This document shows, piece by piece, positions 44,213 to 55,337 of a stretch of DNA of 56,634 bases. The DNA comes from Poteriospumella lacustris (taxonomy: Eukaryota; Sar; Chrysophyceae; Chromulinales; Dinobryaceae). The translations under genes were made by a program, and so were the position numbers. The number at the start of each line of letters is the position of its first letter. The stretch's first letter is position 1. The stretch lies in the NCBI GenBank assembly GCA_008000375.1, contig SMOI01000212.1:1-56634 (forward strand). The letters run 5' to 3'. The notes beneath the pieces are model-generated. The model ran no database searches. It was given only the letters and a program-made list of their open reading frames with translations, and was not told where the DNA came from.

Positions 44213-45031
44213 GGTGTCGGTGCACAATGGAAATGCGGCAGACAAATGATGGCTCTTCTTTCACCGCTTATATGCGCACTCCCGCACACGCATGCACTAC
44301 CTGACGAGATCGAATCGACAGTGTCCAAGCGACCAAAGATTGCATTATGTAGGTTCTGTTTCCACCACGAAGAATTGACTTGCGGCCGCCGCTTCTCCGA
44401 CGACGACGACGCAGGACCTCCACGCAGATTGTGGGTTAATCTGTGATCTGGGATCGATAGGGCCCCTCGGCGGCGCCTCGTCGGTGGCTTCGGCACTTTC
44501 ACAGACCATCACACCTCCATACCACACTTAATAATCCATGATGTTGGCTTGAGAGCACTTGTTCATCAAACAAGGATACTTTCTCTATCTCCTTCTTCTT
44601 CTTCTCCTTTTTGTTTATTTTTTTTAGTTTATTTCCATCCATGCGTTTCCTCGGTTCTATGGGACCCCTTCGTCAATGGAGGAGGCCGTCGTCGGTGTGT
44701 CGGGGTAGCTTCACAACAAGTAGTTGACCAGCTTACACAGTTTGCACACACGCTACCAAAACATACAGCTGAGAGGGGGGGGGCAGAGAAACAATTGACA
44801 AAGACGTTGATGGGAATCAGTAATTCCAACGTTTGAGGGTCAAGATCTCAAGGAAAATGAAGGAATTTGGGGCGAAAGAATAAGACGATATATATATTGT
44901 TTGAAACTGAATGAGAATATGCAGAATCGAACGTGAGAGAAAAAACATGAGCGATAATCGGAAACGAGAAGGTGTAATCACGGTAATCAAAGAGAAGGCG
45001 GGAGACGACGACGAAACGGGGGAGGGTGTGT
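44213..45031. other. Intergenic region upstream of the exportin gene
   Basis: No gene is supported. It holds the exportin promoter (right of 44212) and the 3' flank of the minus-strand peptidase gene. A T-rich patch lies at about 44580-44635 and TATATATATT near 44890. Confidence 0.45.
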
Positions 45032-45726
45032 CTATTTCATGTCAAAAATGCGGTAGCCAACAATGTCGTTCTTGTACGAATACGACTCCTTGCTGTATCC
45101 CGGATCGTTGACGTACAGCGTATCCATGTCGTCCAAGTTGTATCCCGTCAACAACACGAAATGGCCGCCATTATTGACGTTGCCAATCACGACACGCCCT
45201 GCATCGAGGTAAGATCGGACGGTGTCATACGAGAGATCGTTCGTCTTGTGGAACGCATCATCCAACCAGAAGATACGCTCGGGATTGATCAACGGCACTT
45301 GCGTTTCAATCAAGTTGTTGTCGGAGTAGCCATCATTGGCCTTCAACCACGTGTTGAATGTCTTGGGATCCGAGGAGATATTCTGGGGAATGTCAATCAG
45401 AATGCCCTTGCCAGCGATACCCATGGCAGTGGACGACATGAGACATCCCACCGCGCAAATGGTCTTCGAGCCCATGTAGTCATCTCCCCAGGCAGAATCA
45501 CACTGTGAAAATATTTTAACAAGGAACATTTGTAAGCGGGCGGTGTCACAGAATTTTTTTTTCTTTTCTCTTTTTCTTTTCTTCAACTCACCTGCTTGAA
45601 CAGCGGATATTGAAAAGGAATAACGGGACCGCTACCGCTGGAACCACGCAAATGGTTAATGGTACCCGCCGCCACGACAAAGGTCAACTGCACCACACAC
45701 AATAACGCAAAAATAGACGTCATCAT
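45032..45726 (-). CDS. Secreted C39-like cysteine peptidase, 201 aa (2 exons)
   Basis: Exon 1 (45726-45592) encodes a signal peptide (MMTSIFALLCVVQLTFVVAA) and ends FQYPLFKQ; an 89-bp GT-AG intron in phase 0 follows; exon 2 is 45502-45032 and starts CDSAWGDDYMG. The join restores the PLFKQCDSAWGDDYMGSKTI entry of peptidase C39-like proteins. The catalytic Cys is in TICAVGCLMSS, His in GGHFVLLTGY, and Asp in YVNDPGYS, all in the expected order. C39-like domains are papain-fold enzymes, mostly bacterial and often secreted; in a protist an extracellular or vacuolar role is likely. The intron shows it is a resident nuclear gene. Substrate unknown. Confidence 0.8.
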
Positions 45727-46202
45727 TTTTTCCCCCGGACCTCAGCTCCACGAATAGGTATATGGCTAACAGTTCGAGCATTTCGAGTGCCAAAATATTT
45801 CGCTGCTGCGCCCAACGACGCCGCCGCCGGCGCGTAAAACCGACGGACGGACACAAGAATAAAACTGCTGGGAGTTTGCAGTCAAATGTTGACACGGTTC
45901 CGGTCCCCTGGGGCCCTGGGGTCCTTCTGTTTGGATCTGTAAGTGAAACCAAGGAGTAGTCAAGGGGATGCATAAGGGCGATACGCATAAAAGGGCCAGA
46001 ACATGGAATGGAAACAAATGGTATTCCAGCATACAGTATTGTATGTTTGCTGTTGATCAGACGACTGCACCACAGTTTGACGTTGAACATTGTAAAAACG
46101 ATGCCCTTGAATAGCACAATGTCATACTGTGCACTGAACCCTCAGGTAATATGGCGAAAAACAGGTGAAACGTAATTGAGTCCCGCATTCGTAACGAATC
46201 CA
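45727..46202. other. Intergenic region between HisG and the C39-like peptidase
   Basis: Both flanking genes are on the minus strand. This should hold the HisG 3' flank and the peptidase promoter. No gene or clear element is visible. Confidence 0.45.
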
Positions 46203-47403
46203 TTACATTCGCGAATTGGTGATGGAAAAAAGCAAAATATCTGTGGCCCCTACGGCTTCTAGTCTATCCATGATCGCAGAAGAATCTGCGTTACTGACTA
46301 ACGATGAAACGGCGACAGCTACGAAACAAAATCAAAAGAACGATGCGGTAAAAACGATGATGGATCAATCAACGGGGCGATACACACAACGGACTCACCT
46401 TCGGGGTCATCTAAGGCGGAAATCGTGGGTGCACGCTTTCCGGGAGTGATGGCTACCGCTTGTGGAAGAAGTTTACGAGAGACGTTGTACTGAATCATCA
46501 TGTAACTGGTCGCCGTGAGATAACCTTGAATACGCTTCTTGATCAAGTTGACGATTTCGGGGTGTTTGCACGATTTGGAGGAGATGAGGACAGCTTCCGA
46601 TCGCAGAACTTCAGCCACGACTTCAAGCCCAGCCGCCTACACATGGAAGAGCTATTATAAAGACGAGAAGATGAGCTGTTCGCAAGCGCACACGAACTTA
46701 CTCTCATCGTCGTCCCTGTTTCCACTAAATCCACAACAGCGTCGGCCAATCCCAACCCACACGCAGCCTCCACAGAGCCAGAGACGTACTTGATACCTAT
46801 AAGGGTCACACACGGGGTGAATACAAGGCGGGATGGCGGGAAAACAGATTTCGACAAGAGAACTCACTCGTTTGCTTGTCCTCCGTATCGAACTGCTGGA
46901 AGAACTTCTTGGTGATGTTGGGAAAAGATGTCACAATGCGCTTGCCGGCCAAATCAGCAGGACTTTTGATTCCGGCACGGACAGGCGCTTGTACCGACAG
47001 TGAACATTTGCCGAAGCCCAAGTTCTTTGGACACGTCAGAGGGAAGGCACAAGTCAGATGCATGCTCACGTCATCATCACTTTGGAAGTCTTACCATTTC
47101 GATGTTAACATCCACTTCTGACTCGTTTACTACATCGGTTCCCGTTATACCCACATCAACATTTCCTTCGCCGACATAGCTGGCGATGTCTGACGCTGGA
47201 AGGAAGACCAATGTAATTGGAAGTCCGGTGCATTGAGCAACATCGAGACGTTGTGGTCTGTGATGATCCAGACCTGCACCTAGAAGTAATTTGACCACTC
47301 TCTCATACAATCTACCTTTCTTTGGAATGGCAAAGAGCGCATTTTGATGAGGCTGGTCAGGTTCAAGGGCACAAACGCTGTTATCTCTTGGTGTATCACT
47401 CAT
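46203..47403 (-). CDS. HIS1: ATP phosphoribosyltransferase HisG, long form, 304 aa (5 exons)
   Basis: This enzyme joins ATP and PRPP to make phosphoribosyl-ATP, the first step of histidine synthesis. Exons on the minus strand: 47403-47095, 47024-46868, 46796-46702, 46636-46399 and 46318-46203; the four introns are 65-80 bp with GT-AG ends, and the frame is continuous. Motifs: LFAIPKKGRLYERV at the N-terminus, VDVGITGTDVV, NLGFGKCSLSV, the PRPP-loop region VSGSVEAACGLGLADAVVDLV, ETGTTMR, and SEAVLISS. The C-terminal regulatory domain is present (QYNVSRKLLPQAVAITPGKR, then IMDRLEAVGATDILLFSI), so it is the long, feedback-inhibited form as in fungi. Length matches yeast His1 (297 aa). It is the most intron-rich gene here. 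Confidence 0.95.
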
Positions 47404-49311
47404 GGAAGATTCGCACGTGCAAACTGTCAATCAACAGGAACTATAAGAAAAGTGATGCCACGTCGTCCTCTTCTTCAAGACAACCAGAGAAATACAGATG
47501 ACAGGCAGTCTGTACATAGAAGATAGGCAGCTTGCTGACAACGCAGAAGGAATCTTGCCCACTTGTCACTTGGTCACACTGCAGAAAGCGCAACTGGCCG
47601 AGCACTCCCTCTCCGCCCCGCCGCCGCCGCCTCTGCTGCGGTGCAAGTGCAGCTCTCGCCGTCGTCATCGTGTCCTTCTACATTGGTCGCTTCTCTTCGT
47701 TCGCCTCTTCCGCCTCTTCCGCCTCTTCCGCCTCTTCCCACTTCTCCAGGTCCATACAACATGGACCAATCACATTTCTTTCCTTGTCAGATGACCTCTT
47801 GACCATGCTTTGTGACAAAGATACCAAGGGAAGACGAAAAATGACTCGGTACGAAGTGTGAAAAGGAAATGCATTGAGGATGGCCGAGGACGCTATCTGT
47901 ACTTCCTCCACAAGAAGAGCGAGGATGGTTACATTCACAACTACTGAGTGATTCATAATTCCCTTAGAAAGGCTGATGTATGTCAATTTCTTTCCTGTTC
48001 GGGCTATCACCACAGACTTATCGCACTTATCTGCGGACCATTACTTGGTATCCCAATTATGACCACTCAATTACTGTCGTTGCGAAGGGAAATATCGATC
48101 CATGCTATCAGACAGTAGTGACACAATGGTGGTATATATGTTGAGTAGGCTGACCTGATCAGTCAACGAGGTGGGACAAAGAACCAACGTCTTCTTTCCC
48201 GTACATCACAACATCTGAAGGGCGGCCCCCATTCTCATCCTATATCTATATCATTTGTGTCTATCAACCCGATCATCATCATCCTGATCTCTTGATTCGA
48301 TGGTAATGAGAATAGTAACGATTGCTGGTAACGATTCCTTTCGATACTGCAACGAGTACTAGCGCAGGAACAAAGCGTCGACCAATTGTTTACCATTCCC
48401 TTCTGACACGAATATCAAACATATTTGAAGATCTCTTGTCTTCGGATGTACTTGTGATGGACTTCAACGTTGAGTCCTACGAGATCTTCGACAAGTAATA
48501 GTGCTGTTTGAGAGTGGAATGGCTGCAACTTCAAATGGTTAAGGCGACGATTCATTGTCATATCCTCACGAAGGCATGCAGGCATGACGCTTACCTGCCT
48601 GCGAGGAGGTGTTTCTCGCGAGCATAAGCTGAAGACATTCTACGAGCATTCTGCGAGGGCCAGTTCAATTCTCGCCCTGGCGGCGTTAAAGCTGCTTGCA
48701 ATGAATGTATCGACTGCGACTGTGAAGTATTCCTTCCGAAGAACATTTATTGGCTTCTTCTCCCTAATCTCTCTCACCAATACAAACCTGGCGGATGATT
48801 GGGCGGCATTCTTCATTCAGAATGATGAACGACGACGACAACGATGTCGATGTCAACATCAGTGGAGGGGAAGCGCAAACGGTGGGGTCTTCCGGGCTGC
48901 TAACTACATCCATACAATCTTCAATCTGGCAAACAGATTACACATTTCACTAGTTCAGATGTACAAAAGCATGTAAAGATACAGAGGGGCAGTTGTCACG
49001 AGCGACAGAAATGAAAGAAAAACGTCCCCTTTTTTGAAGGAAATCCGTCAAACCGACACAGCAGCGCTGTGCTGCCGCTGCTGCGGACGGACGCATCCGT
49101 CCGTTGGCCCTTTGCAACGCGGCACACGACGACGCGCGGCGAAGCGGGCGCAGCAGGCGCCGCTGCTGCTGCAGGCCTCGGTCGTTGACTCTCGGATACC
49201 GAACCAAACGTCCGCTGAAAAGATCGCCAGCTCTCGACTTCGTCGAACCGATTTGTGTCTCCGCGACATTGTCCGTCACATCGTAGTCCTTGTCGATCAC
49301 GAATATATCGA
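47404..49311. other. 1.9-kb intergenic region, no supported gene
   Basis: Upstream of HisG (minus) and of GET3 copy 1 (plus). It includes a 9-bp coding-like CGCCTCTTC repeat (about 47701-47737). Short frames at 47678-48013 (minus) and 48584-48976 (plus) lack domains or splice support. Bases about 49060-49310 are homologous to, but diverged from, the upstream region of GET3 copy 2. Confidence 0.45.
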
Positions 49312-50812
49312 AACCATGGCCGAAGATTTGCATCCGTCGCTGCGCAACATCGTTGAGCAAGAAAGCTTGAACTGGATTTTCGTCGGTGGCAAGGGTAGGT
49401 GACTCTGTCTCTATGGGGAATGAAAATGTGATACGTGGCGTCGCCTGTTTGTCTTGTTGCTGTATTTATTGTGCTTTGTGTTTGTTGTGCGGATGTGGTG
49501 GCTGTTGTGGGTTTGGTGTGACTGTCTGTGACTAACGCGTCCGGTTTGTGTTGCTGTTGTTGTGTGGCTTTGTTGTTGAACAGGTGGTGTCGGTAAGACG
49601 ACCACGTCTTGTTGCTTGGCCGTGCAGCTGGCGAAGGTGCGCCCCAACGTGTTGGTGGTGTCGACCGACCCCGCGCACAACTTGTCCGACGCCTTCGGTC
49701 AGAAGTTCGGCCGCGAGCCGGTGAAGGTGAACGGTTTCGACAACTTGTTCTGCATGGAGGTCGATTCGTCCGGCGAGCAAGAGTGGGAGGCGATCGAGGC
49801 GGCACAAGCGAGCCAAGGCTTGGCGTCGGACGGTCTGGAGTCGGGCGTGGGCTCGATCATGAAGGATTTGATGACGTCGGTGCCCGGTATCGACGAGGCG
49901 ATGGCGTTCGCGGAGTTGATGAAGATGGTGCAGGAGATGAACTACTCGACGATCGTGTTCGACACGGCACCGACGGGCCACACGCTGCGTCTGTTGTCGT
50001 TCCCGAAGACGATGGAGTCGGCGATCGGCAAGCTGTTGGAGCTGAAGGTACGTGCACCGGCTGCTCACGGAGAAGGGTGCTAACGGGAGTGTCTGTACTG
50101 TGTGTCTGTATGTGTGTGTGTAGAACCGCTTCCAAGGCCTGATCACGCAGATGACCGCCTTCATGGGCGCCGGCGGTGCCGAGGGCGTCGAGGCGATGAT
50201 TCAGAAGCTGGAGCAGCTCAAGGCGCTGATCGACCAGGTGCACAACCAGATCCGCAACCCGGAGAAGACGACCTTTGTGTGCGTCTGCATTCCCGAGTTC
50301 TTGTCGATCTACGAGACGGAGCGTCTGGTGCAGGAGCTGTCGAAGAACGAGATCGACACGCACAACGTCGTGGTGAACCAGGTGCTCTTCCCGGACAAGG
50401 ACGCCGAGGACCTGGTCGAGTGGTACGGCTCGGCGAAGGATTCCCTCCCCGGAGAAGCCCAGAACCTCATCAGCAAGACCATCGCTCGTAAGCGAATGCA
50501 AGACCGCTACATCTCGCAGATCTTCGAGTTGTACGAAGATTTCCACATTTGCCTCATGCCGCTGTTGGACAACGAGGTCCGCGGCGTGGCGGCGTTGGAC
50601 GCCTTCTCGAACTTGTTGTTGAACCCCGTCAACTAGACACGGGGTGCAGCCTGCTCGGGCGAGCGTCACAGTCGCCGCGTCACTGATAGGATACCATAGC
50701 CTGCCTCCTGTATTTCTCCCGTCCTCTCTCCCTCTTGCTCCTGTCTCCCTCTCCCTCCACCGTGCGGACCGCGACGGTGTGTAAGTAGTCGTAATGTAGT
50801 CGTCGCTTACGT
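49312..50812. repeat. Left arm of a 1501-bp inverted repeat carrying GET3
   Basis: This arm is the reverse complement of 51165-52665: coordinates pair so that they sum to 101977 with no indels from start to stop codon, and both introns and the 3' flank read identically where I compared them. Identity starts four bases before the ATG and stops about 176 bp after the stop codon. Confidence 0.92.
49316..50636 (+). CDS. GET3: GET3/ASNA1-type ATPase, copy 1, 351 aa (3 exons)
   Basis: GET3 carries tail-anchored proteins to the ER receptor GET1/GET2. Exons are 49316-49394, 49584-50047 and 50124-50636; introns of 189 and 76 bp are GT-AG. The first intron splits the deviant Walker A loop [10 protein letters not shown]. 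Other family motifs: [14 protein letters not shown] (switch I), [13 protein letters not shown] (switch II region), an amphipathic helix region, [26 protein letters not shown] (A-loop), and [13 protein letters not shown] near the end. The zinc-binding CxxC of fungal and animal GET3 is missing: where CxxC precedes ARxKxQ in those proteins, this one has [11 protein letters not shown]. It is tail-to-tail with an identical copy. Confidence 0.95.
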
Positions 50813-51164
50813 CCTCTTTAACGCCTCGTTGATGCACATGGCTCGTTTAATTCGTTTGCCTCACGGTTCTCTGTCTTTGGGTCTTGGTCGCTGTTGGTCG
50901 GTGTTGTGTGTGACACGGAAGCATAGGTTGACACAGCACGGCCCTCGGAGGCTCCCAAGACGGAGCTGCAGCTTCGACTAGGACGCCCCATACCTACAGA
51001 GCGCGCACACACAGAGCACACACATGGCGGACACACGCCCGTCCACATCGCAGTCGTGTGCTGCACCTGGTCCACACAACTAACCGAAGCAAAGACGAGA
51101 ACCCGCGGGAGACTCAAACGACCATCGACAAAGCATCAACTAGACTCTAATGTGGCAGTTACAC
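50813..51164. other. 352-bp spacer of the GET3 palindrome
   Basis: The two halves of the spacer are not identical but share diverged blocks in inverted orientation (for example GTTGATGC and GGTTCTC-GTCTTTG). They look like older, unhomogenised continuations of the two 3' flanks. Confidence 0.6.
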
Positions 51165-52665
51165 ACGTAAGCGACGACTACATTACGACTACTTACACAC
51201 CGTCGCGGTCCGCACGGTGGAGGGAGAGGGAGACAGGAGCAAGAGGGAGAGAGGACGGGAGAAATACAGGAGGCAGGCTATGGTATCCTATCAGTGACGC
51301 GGCGACTGTGACGCTCGCCCGAGCAGGCTGCACCCCGTGTCTAGTTGACGGGGTTCAACAACAAGTTCGAGAAGGCGTCCAACGCCGCCACGCCGCGGAC
51401 CTCGTTGTCCAACAGCGGCATGAGGCAAATGTGGAAATCTTCGTACAACTCGAAGATCTGCGAGATGTAGCGGTCTTGCATTCGCTTACGAGCGATGGTC
51501 TTGCTGATGAGGTTCTGGGCTTCTCCGGGGAGGGAATCCTTCGCCGAGCCGTACCACTCGACCAGGTCCTCGGCGTCCTTGTCCGGGAAGAGCACCTGGT
51601 TCACCACGACGTTGTGCGTGTCGATCTCGTTCTTCGACAGCTCCTGCACCAGACGCTCCGTCTCGTAGATCGACAAGAACTCGGGAATGCAGACGCACAC
51701 AAAGGTCGTCTTCTCCGGGTTGCGGATCTGGTTGTGCACCTGGTCGATCAGCGCCTTGAGCTGCTCCAGCTTCTGAATCATCGCCTCGACGCCCTCGGCA
51801 CCGCCGGCGCCCATGAAGGCGGTCATCTGCGTGATCAGGCCTTGGAAGCGGTTCTACACACACACATACAGACACACAGTACAGACACTCCCGTTAGCAC
51901 CCTTCTCCGTGAGCAGCCGGTGCACGTACCTTCAGCTCCAACAGCTTGCCGATCGCCGACTCCATCGTCTTCGGGAACGACAACAGACGCAGCGTGTGGC
52001 CCGTCGGTGCCGTGTCGAACACGATCGTCGAGTAGTTCATCTCCTGCACCATCTTCATCAACTCCGCGAACGCCATCGCCTCGTCGATACCGGGCACCGA
52101 CGTCATCAAATCCTTCATGATCGAGCCCACGCCCGACTCCAGACCGTCCGACGCCAAGCCTTGGCTCGCTTGTGCCGCCTCGATCGCCTCCCACTCTTGC
52201 TCGCCGGACGAATCGACCTCCATGCAGAACAAGTTGTCGAAACCGTTCACCTTCACCGGCTCGCGGCCGAACTTCTGACCGAAGGCGTCGGACAAGTTGT
52301 GCGCGGGGTCGGTCGACACCACCAACACGTTGGGGCGCACCTTCGCCAGCTGCACGGCCAAGCAACAAGACGTGGTCGTCTTACCGACACCACCTGTTCA
52401 ACAACAAAGCCACACAACAACAGCAACACAAACCGGACGCGTTAGTCACAGACAGTCACACCAAACCCACAACAGCCACCACATCCGCACAACAAACACA
52501 AAGCACAATAAATACAGCAACAAGACAAACAGGCGACGCCACGTATCACATTTTCATTCCCCATAGAGACAGAGTCACCTACCCTTGCCACCGACGAAAA
52601 TCCAGTTCAAGCTTTCTTGCTCAACGATGTTGCGCAGCGACGGATGCAAATCTTCGGCCATGGTT
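51165..52665. repeat. Right arm of the 1501-bp GET3 inverted repeat
   Basis: Exact reverse complement of 49312-50812 as far as checked, including intron sequence and 3' flank. Outside both edges the two sides remain alignable but diverged. Confidence 0.92.
51341..52661 (-). CDS. GET3: GET3/ASNA1-type ATPase, copy 2, 351 aa (3 exons)
   Basis: Exons on the minus strand are 52661-52583, 52393-51930 and 51853-51341. The protein and introns are identical to copy 1. Its upstream region differs: blocks such as TCGGATACCGAACCAAAC, AAAAGATCGCCAGCTCTC and CGACATTGTCC are shared with copy 1, but the sequence between them has changed by substitutions and indels. The two copies could therefore be regulated differently while making the same protein. 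The same CxxC loss applies. Confidence 0.95.
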
Positions 52666-53088
52666 GCAGTGTATCGAGGACTACGATGGACAATGTCGAA
52701 TGGCTCTCGACCGGGGAAACAAGTCGCCAACCAAAGCGAGAGAGCTGGCGATCTTTTACGATGGAAAGTTTGGTTCGGTATCCGACGCCCACCGCCGCTG
52801 CCGCCGAGGCCTGCAGACGCTGCCGCGACTGTTTTACAGTGGGCCGCTGTGCATCGAGACGGCGTCCGTCGGCTGCACAGGACGAACGAACCGACCGTCG
52901 CCGCGTGGCGCGTAGCCGCGCAGCCGCGTAGCCCACCCACCCACCTGGCGTCTATACGGTGCACTTCATGGTCCATATAACCGTTACGTACGCCCTCGCA
53001 ATGTCTCTTTCATTTTCATTTCCATTTTCATTTTCATTTTCATTGCCCATCACCTTCGTTTGCATGCACCATACATTCTGAAGAAAAG
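52666..53088. promoter_or_regulatory. Divergent upstream region of GET3 copy 2 and the gene at 53089, with a (CATTTT)n array
   Basis: Left part is the diverged GET3 promoter. A CATTTT-type array (about 53009-53045) lies 45-80 bp before the plus-strand ATG at 53089. Confidence 0.5.
53009..53045. repeat. (CATTTT)n microsatellite
   Basis: Six imperfect copies of CATTTT lie just upstream of the gene at 53089, probably in its 5' UTR or core promoter. Confidence 0.85.
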
Positions 53089-54964
53089 ATGGACGCTACG
53101 TATCGCACAGTTCGGCTGAATCAGATGGCCCCCTTTGACAGCCACTTGAGTTTGCCCACACATCTCACTACCTTCAAAGATGGCGAGTTTCGTTTTGGGG
53201 ACGATGTGGACGATGTCAATTTGGAAGACGGAACCGACGTGTCTTTTGGTGCCTTCGTTAACGATTCCCACCAACCACAAGGTTTGTCTTTGTATTCTTA
53301 CGAAGCGAGTCACGATGGAACACCCATTGCGGACGCAGACGAAATCTCCGCAAGAGGTTCTTTTTACATCTTTCTTTATAATCTCCCGGTCGAAGACGAC
53401 CAGGAGATAGACCAAGAGCAATGTAAACAATTCTCCAGACTCTGCTGCAAATGGAATAAGAGACAAGTACTGACAGAGGAAGGGCGTCGAGTAAAACTGG
53501 CGGCAAAGTACCTTTGCTACTGCTTTACGAAGAGTGACTTGCCTGGCGACTTTGATCTTGTTGCTGATGGAGGCAAGGGCCATTCGAGCGGACACTACAG
53601 CCTGTGCGTGAGACCAGATACGTTTGTACCGGGCAGGATGACGACTGTGAACGGCAATTTCGATTACGTGGTTTACAGTGAAGCTCTACTCGCTTGCGGG
53701 GGTTGGCGACCTCATTGCTTGCATTTGAAGGCTGCTGTTGAACCCCGATCTTTCACTGAAGGATTTGATCGCGACGTGTGGCACACGTGCGGGCTGATTG
53801 TCCTTTACGCCGGGGCATGTTTTGAAGAAAAACATTGCGACACCCTCCTCGACCTCGCGGACAAGCTCGATCGGTGTAGCTATCAGATACTGCTGGACGA
53901 ACTCGGAAGTGACTTGTGCACGGCTAGCCTGGACGCACTCGATGCTCTGCGGGAAGGAGCTCTCGATGCACATCATTTCGACGTGATCACAACGACGATG
54001 GACAGACTACAAGATCTGTTATCGGAGGCGCAACTGGCCCATGACACTGGCGATGTGGAGGTGTACGCTGGGGGCGATTGGTGCTGAAGCTGTCGAGGGG
54101 GTGGCGATAACGATGGAGGACGTGTTGCGCATTTTCTCGACTTTCGCGTTGATGCCTACAGCCTTTATCGCGCACGTACAAGCTCACGGGCTCTTGCCTA
54201 CCGATGCGGACGGGTTTCCGAGGGAAGCTTGTCTGAGACCAAACTTCGGCTTAATGATCGATCTGCTGACGCGTGAAAGGAGCTGTGTGGGGCTGTGTGG
54301 ACCAGGATCCTTTGCTACGAAGTGGAGTCAGTTGCCAGCTTCCGCGGTTCTCAATCTTGGGGAGCTGTTGCGCTCCGACCCACTGTTGGCCAACTACTTA
54401 AACGCTTGTGTCATCTGTGCAACGCATTGTCTCGTTAAGAATAGCACCGTGATAGCGGTGGAGACGGTCCTCGAGAGCAGTGCGATCTCCTTACCGACCG
54501 TAGATCAGTCGGCCTGTCACACCTATTGTACACTAGTTCGAGTGAGCAAAGACCTGACGGACAGCGAAGCAGCTACGGTCTGTTCATCGTTGGCCAACGG
54601 CGTCAAGTATCTCCAACGAAAGGTGTGGGGTTTGGAAGGGCAGCGTATTATGGTTGTGGCGTTGGGTGGACAGCATAACGTGGACCTGCCGCGTATTTTC
54701 TTTGATGAAGGCGCTCCCCAGGAGTGGGTAGATACCACGATGTCCGCATTGGCAGGGTCAGTGCTATTGCGTCGCATTTACACGCATCAACATGGCACGC
54801 TGTCGCTGGTATCAAGCGCAGAGGAGAAGTTTATCGTCTGTTTCTCGTTCTACGAGTCGACCCTGCTGCAACGCAAGATCAAGAAAATGGTCGCCAACAG
54901 TTTGCGCCTGATGAGCGTTCCTTTCTTTGCCACTGACGATGTTCACATCCCACGTGTCATCTGA
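53089..54964 (+). CDS. Unrecognised protein of about 620 aa, frame broken near 54070
   Basis: The first frame runs from ATG 53089 to a TGA at 54085-54087 (332 aa); a second frame continues from about 54041 to 54964. Both look like genuine protein (mixed helix and strand, Cys-rich, few low-complexity runs) and they overlap only at a GGGGG run (54070-54074), where a one-base change links them: 1876 bp minus one is divisible by three. So this is one gene with a frameshift (mutation, sequencing error or recoding). An intron is less likely, since no GT-AG pair of matching phase was obvious. No known domain, signal peptide or membrane segment is seen. Its codon use is less GC3-biased than that of its neighbours. 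Confidence 0.5.
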
Positions 54965-55337
54965 ACACAAACACGTCCTGATCGGCCATGTCCATATGCC
55001 ATTCACATCCTGAAATCGTTGTTGGAGTCGATCAGAATGACTCTTTTCTCCACGTCAATGGAACCATAACTCACACCACCGTCGACATGCTTGTGACGCC
55101 CCGCCCCCCAAGTGGCACAGAGTGAAGGTCGTATGGCCCAGGTCGTATGCGCTGATGCTATGATGGCTCTGGTCTCGTGCTGTGGCGTGTGTGTACCTCC
55201 TCTCGGTGCTCTTCCTCCTCTCGGTGTACCTCCTCGTTCACCGCTGACACGTGTGTTGCCAGCTGACAGGGCAGCGTCTGATGCGGCTGGCTGGCTGGCA
55301 ATTCACAGCATTTTAATGACATTGTACCCTCGCTCCC
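54965..55337. other. Convergent intergenic region
   Basis: Between the gene ending at 54964 and the BspA-repeat gene ending at 55338. It contains a short imperfect repeat CTCCTCTCGGTG (about 55196-55233). No gene is supported. Confidence 0.45.

Noticed and set aside
45656-46117. 153-aa minus-strand frame upstream of the C39-like gene
   Set aside because: It overlaps the signal-peptide exon in another frame and shows no domain.
48584-48976. 130-aa plus-strand frame in the gap before GET3
   Set aside because: Composition and codon use do not resemble the neighbouring genes, and no domain or splice support was found.
49532-50837. Frames antisense to GET3 (210 and 326 aa)
   Set aside because: Mirror shadows of the GET3 exons; they appear twice only because the gene is duplicated.
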